Below, one piece after another: positions 21,310 through 33,082 of a stretch of DNA of 64,000 bases. Both the position numbers and the translations under genes were made by a program. The notes beneath the pieces are model-generated. The model was not told the origin of the DNA. It did no database searches and saw only the letters and a program-made list of their open reading frames with translations. Each line of letters opens with the position of its first letter. Within the stretch, counting starts at the first letter, position 1. The DNA comes from Notamacropus eugenii (lineage: Eukaryota; Chordata; Mammalia; Diprotodontia; Macropodidae): positions 94,150,241-94,214,240 of the forward strand of contig NC_092879.1 in NCBI RefSeq assembly GCF_028372415.1, in the 5' to 3' direction.

Positions 21310-21875
21310 ATCCAACTGTTTAGTGACTGCCTCTCAGGAGGAGTAGCTGGAGGTGTATCTGGGACAAAGAAAAGGAGACTTACTTGGGATACAGCTTGGT
21401 GGGGGAGGCCAGGAGAAAATGTAGCCTAGGATGCACTAAAATTTCTACTCTCCTAAATCTGTGAAAGTAAGAAATACACTTTTACTACCAAGAGGGGGAG
21501 AAGTAACAGTAGATGAGGCCATTGATGATTGCTGATACCCCCAGAGGTAGCATGGATAGGGGAGGAGGTGACCCTAGAAAGATGAAGTAAGGATCCCCTA
21601 ACATTTTATGACCTAGAACAAAGCTCCAACTGCCCTCTCTCACTTACAGCTGTAGAAGTAGGTCAACTAGGAATTAACAAGTGGACAGAAGTAAAAACAT
21701 CAGGGAGAAGTCTGAAGAAACATAATGAGATATTCAGTCCTTCCAAGAAATGGAGGCTTGCAAGTCATCAGGAAGGTTCAGAATTCTAGTTATTCCTTCT
21801 TTGTCCATGATCTTGAAGGAACAAAGTCCTAGATACCCAAAAACAGTACACAAACTGGCACGAGTAGACTCCTCA
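21310..21875. other. Unassigned sequence right of the half-L1
   Basis: No recognised repeat or gene. Confidence 0.3.
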
Positions 21876-21879
21876 CATA

Positions 21880-22136
21880 TACCATGTTCAGTCATTTTTC
21901 AGTCATGTCTGACTCTTCATGATCCCATCTGGGGTTTTCCCTGAAAAGATACTGGAATGGATTGCTATTTCCTTCTCCAGGTCATTTTATGGAGAGGAAA
22001 CTGAGGTAAACAGGGTGAAATGACATGTCCAGGGTCATACAACTAGGCAGTGGCTGAGGACAGATCTGAACTCAGGTAGCGGAGTCTTCCTGACTCCAGG
22101 CTAGTGCTCTCTCCACTGTGCCCCCTAGCTGCCCAC
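21880..22136 (-). repeat. tRNA-derived marsupial SINE, antisense, near full length
   Basis: TTTTTCAGTCATGTCTGACT, GATACTGGAATGGATTGC, TTCCTTCTCCAGGTCATT, GAGGAAACTGAGGTAAACAG, ending CCCCCTAGCTGCC. Same family as 16925-17165. Confidence 0.85.
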
Positions 22137-22139
22137 ACA

Positions 22140-22605
22140 CTATGTGCTAGGCCCCAAATAACACCTAGACAAATATAGAGTGGCCAACCATATGATTAGG
22201 CCTGGGTATAGAGATGAGTACAAAGTACAAGAGAATACATTTCCTAAAGGGTAAAATGAACTCTGCTGCTTGGCTCTGAGGCCAAAGTGCAGAAAATCAC
22301 AGGAGTTGAGGAGACTGAAGAGAGGGTCATTACGGCCCCTCCATCATTGCTGCAATTTGTTAGGATGCGATTCGAAGCCCACACTTCCTAGGGTCTTCCT
22401 CCATGCCAGACTTCTCTTGGTACACGCTCCATGTGCACCACAATCCGGGCAAAGTCTATCTGCTAAGCTTCCCCCATTGTCTTTGCTCACTTGACTCTCT
22501 AATCTCAGAAGTTTGGTTCAGCTACAGCTTGACCAAGCTAGCCCCAATGATGCTTCTTACTGAGCATCCATAGTACTGTGTGCCCAGGCATCTGATGCTC
22601 CATCA
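22140..22605. other. Unassigned sequence
   Basis: Short frames only. Confidence 0.3.
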
Positions 22606-22609
22606 GTCA

Positions 22610-24215
22610 ACTTCCACTTTTTCAAAACCTACCTATGAGTCAGGCACTGTGCTAAGTGTAGGTAATACAAAAAAGGTAAGAGTATAGTCTTTGCCCTCAA
22701 GGAGCTTAGTGAAGGGGGAATTCTTGCAAAAAAAAATTGTACATGAAAAATATGTGCTAGAGAAATGGATGGTAATCTGATAAGAAAAGTACTAGTATGG
22801 ACCAGGGGGACGGGAGGAGGGGTAGCACTCCTGCAGAATGTGTGACTTGAGCTGGGGCTTAAAGGAAGCCAGGGAAACCAGGAGGTGGAAAAGAGGAGCT
22901 AGAGCATTCCAGGCATGACTAACAGTCAATCCAAGGGCATGTAGTTGGAAGAAGGACTGTCACGTATGAGGAGTGGCAGTATCATTGGATCTTAGAGTGT
23001 GTGGATGGGAATAAAGGATAAGAAGATTGGAAATATAGGAAGGGGAAGATTCTGAAGGGCTTTAGATGCCACAGTCTTGTGGGCAATATGGAACCACTGG
23101 GGTTTACTGATTAGATGAGTGACATGGTGGGACCAGCACTTTAGGAAAATCATTCTGGTGACTGAGTGGAGAATGGACTGGAGGGGGGAGGGACTTGAAG
23201 CAGGGAGACCAATCAGAAGGCTATTGCAGAAGTCCAGATGAGAGGTGATGAAGGCCTTCCCCAGGGTAGTGAGAGAAGGGGACATATATGAGACTTGTTG
23301 TGAATGTAGAAATGACCAACCTTGACAACTGGGTGTGTGGGGTGAGTGTGAGTGAGGCATTGAGAATCATACCAGGGTAGTTATCCTGGATGACTGAGAG
23401 TGTGATGGTACCCTGGATAGCAGTATGAAAGGTCAGAAGAGCAGAGGGTTTGGGCAGAAAGATATTGAGGTTTGTTTTGAATATGAGTGATATTTATGGA
23501 ATATTCAATCTAAGGGGTCCAAAAGGTAGTTGGTGGTGAGATGCCAGTGCTGTGGAGAGAGACTTAGGCTGGATAAATAGATCTAGGAATCATCTGCCAA
23601 TAGAGATGATTGCTGAAGCTGTGGGAGCTGATGAGCGTGTACAGAGAGAAAAGGAGAGCCCAGGATAGAGCACTGGTGTGTACCCACTGGAAGAGCATAG
23701 GATATTGACAATGACCTAGCAAAGGACACTGAGAGAGTGGTCAGATAGATAGGAGAACCAGTAGAGAACAGTGGAATGAAAACCCAGAGAGGAGAGAGTT
23801 TCCAGAAGGAGAAGATAGACAACAGTGGCCAAGAAGGATATGTACTGAGGAAAGGCCATTTGATTTGGCAATTAAGAAGAAATCATTGGTAACTTTGAAG
23901 AGAGAAATTTCACTTGAATGATGTGGTAAGAAGTGAGACTACAGAGGCCTGAGGAGTAAGTGAGAAAAGAAGAGGTGGCTACCAGTGTGAACAGTTTTTG
24001 CAAGGACTTTGAGAAAGAAAGACAAGTCTAGGATGAGGGTTCAAGGGAATGGTAGGGCATATTGAGGGGATTTTAAGGATAGTAGATAGGGAGAGGTTAA
24101 AGATAAGAAAGGGGGAGTAATAAAGGGGGTGATCTACTGGAAGGGGGATAGGATCAAAGGCACATGGAGAGAGGCCTTGGCCTTGTTCAGGAGAAAGACC
24201 TCTTTCTTAAAGACT
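22610..24215 (-). mobile_element. Long L2-type LINE copy, antisense
   Basis: About 1.6 kb. The 3' end is on the left (TATGAGTCAGGCACTGTGCT, CTCAAGGAGCTTAGTGAAGG). The minus strand at 23160-23250 encodes the L2 RT signature HLDFCNSLLIGLPASSPSP then LQSILHSVTRMIFLK. Farther right, GGCCATTTGATTTGGCAATT (23850s) is further upstream L2 sequence. Numerous frameshifts. Confidence 0.85.
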
Positions 24216-24224
24216 TGAATAAAA

Positions 24225-24570
24225 GAAGAGAGAATTACCTAGTGCCTGCTAAGTGTCAGACTCTGTGTTGGGAGTTGGGAATGCAGAGACAGAAATCAAG
24301 TAGTCCCTGATCTCTAGGAGTGTCCATCTTCTGAGGGAAAAAACATGCGCACATATAAGTGCAGAGTAAATGCAGGGTAATTTTGTAAGGAAGTGAGAAA
24401 GGAGGGCATTACAGGCAAGGGGCACCGCCTGTGCAAAGGCAGTGTCAGGTATGAATAGCAATAAAGCCAGTTTGCTTGAGCATGTGAAGGGGAATAATGG
24501 ATAATAATAAGGAAAGTAGGCTGGAATCAAATTGTGGCTCACTTTAAATGCCACATAGAGGAGGACAGAA
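24225..24570 (-). mobile_element. Second L2-type copy, antisense, head-to-tail with the previous
   Basis: AGTGCCTGCTAAGTGTCAGA restarts the L2 3' end. GGAGGGCATTACAGGCAAGG and GCCTGTGCAAAGGCAGTGTC follow in order. Confidence 0.75.
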
Positions 24571-24689
24571 CCAGAAGCAAGATAGAAAAGAAACCAAAAC
24601 AGGGACTGAGCCAGCCTGGAGGTAGAAGTACAAACAATCAGAACTCTGTGCCCAATAAATTTATGGAACTCATTTGGAATCTCACTGAT

Positions 24690-24846
24690 TTTTGGGGGGT
24701 GGGAGGAAGGCAAGGCGGTAGGAGGTTAAGTGACATGCCCAAGGTCACAGAGCTAATAAGTGTCAAGTGTCTGAGGCCAGATTTGAACTCAGGTCCTCCT
24801 GACTCCAGAGCCTGTGCTTTATTCACTGCTCCACCTGGCTGCCCCA
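24690..24846 (-). repeat. SINE head and core, antisense
   Basis: GGTTAAGTGACATGCCCAAG, GTCACAGAGCTAATAAGTG, TTTGAACTCAGGTCCTCCTG, then CTGGCTGCCCCA at the tRNA head. Confidence 0.8.
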
Positions 24847-24849
24847 GGA

Positions 24850-25735
24850 ATCTCCCTCATTAACCCCTTGCGTAACAACTTGGAAGTCCTCTCTTCACTC
24901 TCCATTTATTTGGCTTTTGCTGGAAAGGGAGGCATGGACCTTGCCAATAACTGACTGGTTAGAACTTGATCTCTTCTTCTGGGGAAGTGATGAGGAATTG
25001 TGCAGTGGTCATATAGGGTGACCTCTCATCAAGGAGAGGGGGAGAACAAGTCTATATTAGGTGAACGACCCAGGAGCAAACTGGCATACAAGTCCTCTTT
25101 TTTGTTGAAATTCCATGGGCTACCATGAAGCAAGTGGGTTTGAAGGGCCTGCCCAGGTCTGTTTTATTCACTGCCAACCCAACGGAAATCTGCTAATAAG
25201 AAAAGTGGGGAACTGAAGTGCTGACCTACATTAGCCTAAACGATAACAAATGACACATCACCGTTCATTACTTCGGCCATCAGAATCAAGCAGAGTGCCT
25301 GAAAATTGCTGTGCCACGCACTCTGAAATCCAGAAGGGCCTGGGAAAGCTCTTACGATGCATCGCCTTACTTCCTAATGATGGATAGTTCAGATGCTGAA
25401 TGTCTGGTGACCCAGAGAGGGAGGTTCAATTTATGTCTGTGGAGATGCTGCCAATGCCCTCATGCCACTTGTGGGTGATATCAACACTTTCAGTTCCAAA
25501 CTATGAATATGAAACTGGGGGTAACGTGTTAGGGAAACAAAAGGACATTGTGGCGGTGAGCTTTGTAAGGGGGAAGGGAATAAACAGGGGTGTCATGTTC
25601 ATGAAGAGGTTCAGAAGCAAGGTCTTCTGTCTCATTGATACTCAGGGAGCTTGATTCTCCACACAGATCTGTGACCAAGTAGAAAGGAATAGATGTCAGG
25701 AATTGGGCTTAACTCTTTCAAGTTACTGTGGTAAT
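24850..25735. other. Repeat-free block with candidate noncoding element
   Basis: No repeat recognised. The part 25200-25400 keeps several CpGs (AAACGATAAC, CACCGTTCATTACTTCGGCC, CTTACGATGCATCGCC) in otherwise CpG-poor DNA. Confidence 0.3.
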
Positions 25736-25739
25736 AGTC

Positions 25740-25955
25740 ACTCATTTGATAACATTAACTAGCCTTTGTATATCACTTTAAGGTTTGCAAAGCACTTTAC
25801 AAGTATCATCTCCTTTGATCCTCACAACAACCTCTTAACGATTTAACAGATGAGGAAACTAAGGAAGATAGAGGTTAAGTGACTTGCCCAGGAAGTACAG
25901 CCAAATTCCAGCTCTGGTCTGCCTGATTCCACTGTGCCAGCTAGCTACCCAACCT
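25740..25955 (-). repeat. MIR/THER-type SINE, antisense
   Basis: CACTTTAAGGTTTGCAAAGC, TCCTTTGATCCTCACAACAA, GGTTAAGTGACTTGCCCAGG, ending CTGTGCCAGCTAGCTACCC. Confidence 0.8.
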
Positions 25956-25957
25956 GC

Positions 25958-26655
25958 ATTTATTAAATGCCTACTCTGTGCCAGGTACTATGCTCGATGC
26001 TGGTGATGTAAAAGTAAAAAGAAGCAGTCCCAGCCTATTGAGAGCTCTGTCTCTGCTCAGGCAAAGCAATACATATTTAGATAAGTGAAAAGCAAATAAA
26101 TACAAAGTCATTTCTGGAGGAGGGGCTAGCAAGAGACTGGACAGAAAGACTCGGTAAAGGCTTCATGTAGGAGGCGGCATCTGAGCCTCGAAGGAAGCTA
26201 GCAATTCTTAGAGACAGAAGTGAGGAGGGAAGGGTATCCGAGGCTTGGGGGAGAAGGAATGCCATTTACACAGAGGGGCAAGTAGGCCAGTGTAGCTAGA
26301 AAACAGAGTGGATGAAAGGGAACAAAGCATAATACTCCTGAAAAAGTCAAATGTCAGTGTTTGAAATGCCAAATGAAGGAGTTCCCATTTGATACTAGAG
26401 GTAACAGGGAGCCACTAGTGTTTCTTGAGGAAAGGAGTGGCATCCTTAGACCTTTTTAGGAAAATCACTCTGGCAGCTGAATGGATGACAGATTGGAGAC
26501 CAGTTAAAAGACTGTTGCCACAGTCCAGGTGAGAGGTGAAGGCCTGAACTGGTATGGCAGCTGTGTGAGTGGAGACAAGGGACAAATGGGAGAGATGTGA
26601 CAGAGGAGTCAATGAGACTCTTGGATCTACGTGGTGATAGACTCTTACCACGACA
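25958..26655 (-). mobile_element. L2-type LINE, antisense
   Basis: 3' end at left (TTTATTAAATGCCTACTCTG). The minus strand at 26440-26540 encodes SHLDCGNSLLTGL and VIHSAARVIFLK, the L2 RT terminus, with deletions. Confidence 0.8.
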
Positions 26656-26659
26656 TAGC

Positions 26660-27785
26660 TAGCTTAGGATGCTAGGATGATACTGGTCCCCAGACCACAG
26701 CCTCATCACAAGTTTCAGTTCTTGGCCAATGTACTGCTCCAAAAAAAGACCACTCTGAGGGTAGAGAGGGTTGGGGAAGGAGCTTCAGCAGAAGAGCATT
26801 GGAGGCCCAGAAAGGGCAGAGAAGAAGATGCCAGGGTTGGAAGGGAGGGGGTTCATGTGTGGTTTATGTTTGTCTAAGGCAACAAGCACCCAGGCCCAGT
26901 ATCCCAGGGAAGTAGCACAGTCAACTCCCAGAAGGTATTACTCCAGAAAGGAGTAAGATGAGGCAGGTTTAGATTATCCATGGAACATTGACAAGTAGCA
27001 TTGAGTAGTCACTGGTAGCTCAAACACCACCACTAGCGTGGTGGGGGCCAAAGCCATCGAGAGACAGCAGGATGTGGTAGCTTCTTCAGATAGTCTGGCC
27101 CTGGCTTGCTGGGATTTTAACAGTCTGACTCTACCTTACTCCTTCCTGGAGCCACAGTGCTAATTTTGCTTCTTCCCTCCAGGTCGCATTCCTCTGCTTC
27201 TCACTAGCTTAAATAAACTCCAATTAGACTGACTCCCGCACCAGACCCCAGCATCCTCTGCTATAATAACTGGCCTTCTGCATTTCTGGTGCATTTAATG
27301 GAACCTAGCCTCAGGTTCTTTTCTTATCATTTGTTGTTATTTCCTTGCCCAACTGGCTGGAGGCCTGTAAGATATGGGGGCAGAGAGAGATGACTGGCTC
27401 TCTTCTCACCCCTGGGCACATGTGGTCGCCATAGTACCTGGCCTTAAGAGCCCACTCGTGTTTGGAAGACAAGAGTCACTCATGTCAGATGATTAGAGAT
27501 AAGGAAAAGCCCAACTGATGGTTACCTTTCATGACCACCCTCTTCTCCTTGCTGTCATTTAAACAAAGGGGACTCCCAGTCCCTGGCCCCAAATTCGGCT
27601 CCCTGTTGTGAGTGAACAATTCCCAAATTCACACATTTTGCTTCACCTTGGCCTTGAACTTTCTAGTCCCATAATAATCTAGCATTAGAACTCCAGAAGT
27701 AGCAAGTCCAAGTTGACTTTCTTAAGACCAATCAGGGGTGACATTTTCCTTAGCCACTGGACTTAGTTAACAGCCTACCAGAGGC
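26660..27785. other. Unassigned sequence
   Basis: More than 1 kb without a recognised repeat or gene. Confidence 0.35.
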
Positions 27786-27787
27786 AG

Positions 27788-28040
27788 CTAGAGTTGGAAG
27801 CATTCAGGATGAGAGTCAGGAGCACCGGGCCTAGAATCAGGAAGACCTGAGTTCAAATCCAACTTCAGATACTTGCTAGTGTGTGACCCTGGGCAAGTCA
27901 TTTCACCCTGTTTGCCTCAGTTTCCTCATCTGTAAAGTGATCTGGTAAAGGAAAAGGTAAACCGCTGTAGTATCTTTGCCAAGAAAATCCCAAATGGGGC
28001 CAGGAACATCAGACACAACTGAAATGACTGAACAACATCA
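27788..28040 (+). repeat. tRNA-derived marsupial SINE, sense
   Basis: Head GGCAGCTAGAGTTGGAAGC, B-box GAGTTCAAATCCAACTTC, core GCCTCAGTTTCCTCATCTGT, TTTGCCAAGAAAATCCCAAA, tail TGAAATGACTGAACAACATC. Confidence 0.85.
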
Positions 28041-28094
28041 AACAGCCTACCACGTTCAAAAGCTTCTACTGCAGTCATTTGCCAAAAGCTAATG

Positions 28095-28395
28095 AGCTTG
28101 CCTAGGAGTCAGGAGACTGGGGCACTAGGAAAGTTGCTACCCCATTCTGGGCCTTAACTTCCTCATCTGTAAAATGAAGGGCTTGAAACAGGTGACCTCT
28201 AAGTTCTTTCCCAACTCCAAGGTTTGATTATTTGACTGTTTAGAGGCAGTATGAATGGCAGTGGATGAAGAGCTGGCCTTAGAGACAGAAAGAACTGGAT
28301 TCGTCTCACCTCTGACATATAATGGATGTGTGACCTGGGGCAAGTTAGATAACTATTCAATGCCCCAGGAAACTATAATTATAAATTGAAAAGCA
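28095..28395 (+). repeat. Two MIR-type fragments in tandem, sense
   Basis: 28130-28230 has CCTCATCTGTAAAATGAAGG and CTCTAAGTTCTTTCCCAACT. 28245-28380 has GAGGCAGTATGAATGGCAGT, GACCTGGGGCAAGTTAGATA. Confidence 0.6.
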
Positions 28396-28484
28396 AGTGC
28401 GAGCCTGCATCTATAGAGGAAATTTCCTCATGTATACCTCCCTACACTAATGAAATAATCAATCAGGTCTAAAAAAAAAGCTAG

Positions 28485-28971
28485 TGAAGTTGAACCAAGA
28501 TGACAGAGTAGAGGCAGGAACTCACCTGAATTCTCCCCAATTCCCCTCCAAATAACTATATAACACCTCAAATTGAATACTGGAGTGACAGAGCCAACAA
28601 AAGGACAGGATAAATCAGTCTTCCATCCCAAGATTGTTCAGGAGGTTGTCAGGAAAGGTCTATCATACCAGGGTGGTGTTAAGGGGTCAGACAACTGGTC
28701 AGAAAGAGATTACAGGAGACTTATACATTGCCTACATGTGGTTCCAAGTTGCAGTTCCAGGGTGAAGAAGAACATTACCTCTTGTGGCTGCAGGGAACAG
28801 GGGACCTGGCCACAGTTCCAGGAACAAGAGGGGTGCTAGCACCTATGGCCACAAGAGAACACTATCTCTTCCTGGGTAAAGACCAGAGCCAGGTGAGAGG
28901 AGGGGAGGAGAAAATTAGAACTCAAATGAATGTTAAGAATTTTTTTACATGTAATTGAGAAAAATGAGAGG
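28485..28971 (+). mobile_element. Mini-L1: L1 5' UTR joined to L1 3' end, flanked by a target-site duplication
   Basis: The element opens with an L1 5' UTR start (ACCAAGATGACAGAGTAGAG near 28494, YY1-like). It runs ~420 bp in 5' UTR-like sequence and passes directly at about 28905-28920 into an L1 3' tail (GAACTCAAATGAATGTTAAG, then TTTTTTACATGTAATTGAG). The same tail pattern ends the L1 at 34575-35210. Neither ORF is present. AAAAAAAAGC(T/C)AG flanks it at 28472-28484 and 28972-28984, so the deleted form was itself retrotransposed rather than eroded in place. Confidence 0.68.
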
Positions 28972-28984
28972 AAAAAAAAGCCAG

Positions 28985-29870
28985 CAGTGACTTTAAGAGA
29001 GCCATTTCATCAAGGTGGTTGGGGGTGGAAGTCAGACCCTAAGAGTAAAGATCCCAGATTTAGAGCTAAAGGGGAGCTAAAAAAAACACTTGTGAGAAAA
29101 TGAGAAGCCACTCATCAGAGAAATGCTATCCAAATATGTGTGTGTGCAGGTTTTCCTTTGTAATACAGCCTGGAGAGCGTTCCCAATGTGCTTTATGAAG
29201 TCCAATAATTTGTTTTCACCAAATTATTGCAAACTAGGTTGTAAATTCAAATTCAACTCTTTCATTTTATCGATGAAAAGACGAAGACCTGAGGTCACAG
29301 AGGTAATAAGAAGAAACAGAGGCAAGCTTTGAACCTGGTTCCAGTGTTCTTGTCACTAAATAGATTAGAACTGACCAGAACTGAGGAAGGAGAGAGGTAG
29401 AAACAATGCTTATCTATGGAATTTTCTAGGAAATTAGAATGAAATTTGTTTAATGGCAAACCTCAAGGTTTTTCTCTTCCAATCTTCTGCACATCCCTGG
29501 CTGGAGGGGAGGGAAGGGGAGCTGATGGAGGATAACTAAGCAGCCCTTTTTTCATGTAACGCTTCTGGTCATTGAGTATTATAATGACCATCATATGGTT
29601 AACAGGATGGGGGATCACACTGGATAACAGAGCTTAGGATGTAAACACTAGTTTACTAATTGAGGCCTAGTTTTCATCATTTTCACTTATAAAGTGGCAG
29701 ATGAAGAATGACTAGAATTCAGGTTGGCAAAGGGGAAGCTCAAGGGCATCTCTAAAGGTATGGAGACGAGAATCTGCAATGTCTAATTCACAATGAATAA
29801 TTTACTCTTTGAGAAATATAAGCGGCAAAACCTGATTCAAAATAACTGCTTAAATAAATCCCTTCTCATC
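28985..29870. other. Mostly unassigned, with a MIR fragment at 29220-29360
   Basis: The MIR piece shows TCATTTTATCGATGAAAAGAC, GAGGTCACAGAGGTAATAAG and GCTTTGAACCTGGTTCCAG. The rest has no recognisable content. Confidence 0.45.
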
Positions 29871-29874
29871 AGTC

Positions 29875-29990
29875 AATCAACAAGTATTTATTAAGGGTTT
29901 ACTATGTGCCAGGTGTGGTACTAAGTGCTGGAGAAACAGAAAAAGTGAAAACAATCCCTGCCCTCAGGAGGCTTATAGTCTGTTTTTTAC
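29875..29990 (-). mobile_element. L2-type 3' end, antisense
   Basis: TCAACAAGTATTTATTAAGG, CTATGTGCCAGGTGTGGTAC, CCCTCAGGAGGCTTATAGTC. The L2 seen from 30857 overlaps this part, so the two may be separate copies. Confidence 0.75.
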
Positions 29991-30109
29991 AAAATGAATG
30001 AATTTGCTCGATATCCTTTGTTTTCCTATCATCTATATTTTCCATTGCATTTTATCCTCCCAGAGAGCCATCTCTTCTAATAAATTAAAAAAAAATCATC
30101 TACATAGCA

Positions 30110-30290
30110 CGACTATAGTGAAAACATATTCAATAGAAAAGTACATGTAGATCCCATATAGAATTGTATGCCATCTTGGGGAGGGAGGGGGGTGGTGGGG
30201 GGTAGGTGTGGGGGGATAAAAATCTAAGTTTTATGGTAGTGATTGTAGAACAGTAAAAAAATAAATAAAATGATTAAAAAAAGAAAAAAC
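30110..30290 (+). mobile_element. L1-type 3' end (weak)
   Basis: TTGTATGCCATCTTGGGGAG, a G-rich run at 30176-30216 and a closing AAAAAAATAAATAAAATG are typical of an L1 3' terminus and tail. Confidence 0.4.
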
Positions 30291-30294
30291 AAAA

Positions 30295-30850
30295 ACAAAA
30301 AGAAATTATCAAAACTAAGCAACATATAAAAAAGTCTGATGTTATATGCAGTAGCCCCTACCTAGCATCACCCATTTACACAAAGGCACAGTGGGAGGCA
30401 TCTTCTCCCATCTTTTCTTTAGGGCCAACCTTGGACGTTATGTTTCCATGTGTTTTGTCGTTGCCGTACTTCTCATTTCCATTGCTGCAGAGAACATCAT
30501 GTAGATCATTTCCCTGGTTGCGCTAACTCCACCCTTTATCTCTATGTACAAGTCTGCCAATGCCTCTCAGAATTCATCATCTTTGCCATTTCTTACAGCA
30601 CATTGATATGCCATTACATTCATGTATTGCAATTTGTTTAGCCATTCCCTAATTGATGAGCATCTGCTTTGCTTCTAGGTCTTTGCTATCACAAAATGTG
30701 CTGTTATAAATACCTTGATGGAGCCTTTCTTTTTTCGTTGACCTCTTAGTGGAATCTTTCTGTATCAAAGGGTAAAGGTATTTTAATCACTTTATTTGCA
30801 TAATTCTAAATTGTTTTCCAGAATGATATTAACAGTTTACATTAGTGTGT
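30295..30850 (-). mobile_element. Diverged L1 ORF2/3' UTR fragment, antisense
   Basis: TATTGCAATTTGTTTAGCCA, CCTAATTGATGAGCATCTGC, CTTTGCTATCACAAAATGTG and TGTTATAAATACC match the antisense L1 C-terminal block. Divergence is greater than in the copies at 31020 and 38407. Confidence 0.7.
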
Positions 30851-30856
30851 CTGTCT

Positions 30857-31009
30857 TTCTACAACCCCAAAGAGCTTACATTCTAATGGGGCAGACTAGT
30901 TGTAAGTACATAACTGTATACAAAATATCTAGACAGTAAATGCAGAGAGAGAAAGGAGAGCATTGGTAGCTGGGCCTGGGCAAGGCCTCTTACAGAAGGT
31001 GGGACTTGA
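30857..31009 (-). mobile_element. L2-type LINE, antisense, segment 1 of 3
   Basis: AAAGAGCTTACATTCTAATG, CAAGGCCTCTTACAGAAGGT, GACTTGAGCTGAGTC. It is interrupted by the L1 at 31020. Confidence 0.8.
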
Positions 31010-31019
31010 GCTGAGTCTT

Positions 31020-32453
31020 TTTTTCTTTAATTTAATTTTTTTTTTGTTACATTTTAAGTTCTGAACTCTCTCCTTCACTTTTTCCCCACCCCTCACTAGA
31101 GAAGGCCACCACTTGACACAGATTTATAAATATATGTAAAACCATACTATGCATATTTTTAGGTATCACTTCTTTCTCTGGAGGTGGATAGCTTCTTCCT
31201 TCATAGGTCTTTGTCGTTGATTTGAGTATTTATAATATTCAGAATAAATTGGTCGTTCACAGTTATTCTTTGAACATTATTGCTGTTACTGTATACAACA
31301 TTCTCTTGGTTCTCCTCATTTCACTTTTTATTATTTCATGTAAGTTTTTCCATTTTTTCCTAAAATCAACTTCTTACAGCACAGTAGTATTCCATCACAA
31401 CCATATACCACAACTTGGTTAGCCATTCCCAATTAATGGGCATCCCCTCAATTTCCAGATCTTTGCCACCACAAAGAGAGTTGCTATAAATATTTTAGAA
31501 CACATAGATTCTTTTCTTTTTTCCATAATCACTTTGGTAAACGGGTCTCACAGTGGTGTAGCTGAGTAAAGGGATATATACAGTTGTATAATTCTTTGGG
31601 CATCATTCCAGATTGGTCTCCAAAACAGTTAGATGAGTTCACAGTTCTACCAACAGTATATTAATGTCCCAACTTTATTTACATCCTCTCCAACATTTGC
31701 CATTTTCCCCTTCTATCATTTTAGCCAATCTTATAGGTGTGAGATGATATCTCAAAGTTGTTTTAATTTGTATTTTTCTAATCAGTAATGATGTAGAATA
31801 TTTTTATTTCTTCATCACAAAACTACCTGTTTGTATCCTTTGACCATTTGTCAATTGGGGAATGACTCATATTATAAATTCTACAAAGTTCTGTATATAT
31901 TTGAGATATGAGACCTTTGTCTGAGAAATTGTCTATAACATTTTCCCTCATTTTCTGCTTTCCTTCTAATCTTGGCTACATTGGTTTTATTTGTACAACC
32001 CTTTTTAATTTAATGCAGTTGAAATAATCCATTTTATGCCTCACAATGCTCTCTATCCCTTCCTTATTCATAAATTATTCTCCTCTCCACAAGTCTGATA
32101 GGTAATATGTTCATGTTCTTCTAATTTCCTTGTGATATCTCCTTTTATATATAGGTCATGTATCCATTTTCACCTTACCTTGGTAAATGGTATAAGATAT
32201 CAGTCTAAGCCCAATTTCTGCCAGACTATTTTCCAGCTTTTCAAACAACTTTTACCAAAAAATGAATTCTTATCCTCAAAGCTTAAATCTTTACATTTGT
32301 CAAACACAATGTTACTGTAGTCATTTGCTACTGTGTATTGTATATCTGCTCTGTTCCACTGATCCACCTTTCTGTTTCTTATCCTGTACCAGATAGTTTT
32401 GATAATTACTGTTTTACAGTATATTTGAACTTTAAGATCTGGTACTGCTTTGG
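31020..32453 (-). mobile_element. 5'-truncated L1 inserted in an L2, with target-site duplication
   Basis: Antisense L1 from its A-rich tail (31018-31060) through the 3' UTR into the ORF2 C-terminus (TTGGTTAGCCATTCCCAATT, GATCTTTGCCACCACAAAGA). GCTGAGTCTT occurs at both edges (31010-31019 and 32454-32463), and the L2 reads on across the gap. Confidence 0.85.
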
Positions 32454-32463
32454 GCTGAGTCTT

Positions 32464-32767
32464 GATGAAAGCCGTGATCCTAAGAAACCACTGTGAGACA
32501 GGAGAGCATTCCATTACAGACAAGGGCACAGAGACAGGGGTGGAGCACTGCCTGTGAAAACAGCAAGGAGGTCCATATGGCCAGACCATAGAATGTCTAC
32601 AAGGCAGTAATATATAAGAAGATTGAAGAGTTGGGAAGGGCCAAGTTGTGAAGAGTATTAAATGCTAAAGAGAGGTGCTAAGATTTGATCTTAAAGGTAA
32701 TACCAAGGAGCCACTGGAGTTCATTGAGTATGTGAGTGGCATGGTTAGAACTGTGCTTAAGAAAAAT
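32464..32767 (-). mobile_element. L2-type LINE, antisense, segment 2 of 3
   Basis: Continues with CAGGAGAGCATTCCATTACA, GGCCAAGTTGTGAAGAGTAT and AAGGAGCCACTGGAGTTCAT up to the Mar1 insertion. Confidence 0.8.
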
Positions 32768-33082
32768 GTGTGTGTTCGTCCTTCGTTGCCAAAGAAGACC
32801 ATGCCATCAGAGAAATGATGACATGACTTGCACTTGACTTTGTTTTGAGGGAGGGAGGGCTGTGTAGCTCACCAGCCTCACTTCTCCTCCAGAGCCATCT
32901 GAATCCAGGGACCAGATATTCATCAGCATGACTGGAGATGACCCAGGATGAGGCAATTGGGGTTAAGTGACTTGCCCAAGGTCACACAGCTAGTGAGTGG
33001 CAAGCGTCTGAGGTGAGATTTGAACTCAGATCCTCCTGACTCCTGCACTGGTGCTCTATCCACTGGACCACCTAGCTGCCTT
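32768..33082 (-). mobile_element. Mar1/WSINE-type SINE, antisense, full length, inserted in L2
   Basis: Tail end GTGTTCGTCCTTCGTTGCCA, body AGGGAGGGCTGTGTAGCTCA, GGTTAAGTGACTTGCCCAAG, head CACTGGACCACCTAGCTGCC. CTTAAGAAAAAT is repeated exactly at 32756-32767 and 33083-33094, a target-site duplication. Confidence 0.92.

Noticed and set aside
20681..21310. 209-codon plus-strand frame
   Set aside because: Antisense to the CpG-rich 5' UTR of the half-L1; no protein family features.
22992..23360. 122-codon minus-strand frame as a possible gene
   Set aside because: Matches the reverse-transcriptase end of L2-type LINEs, frameshifted on both sides.
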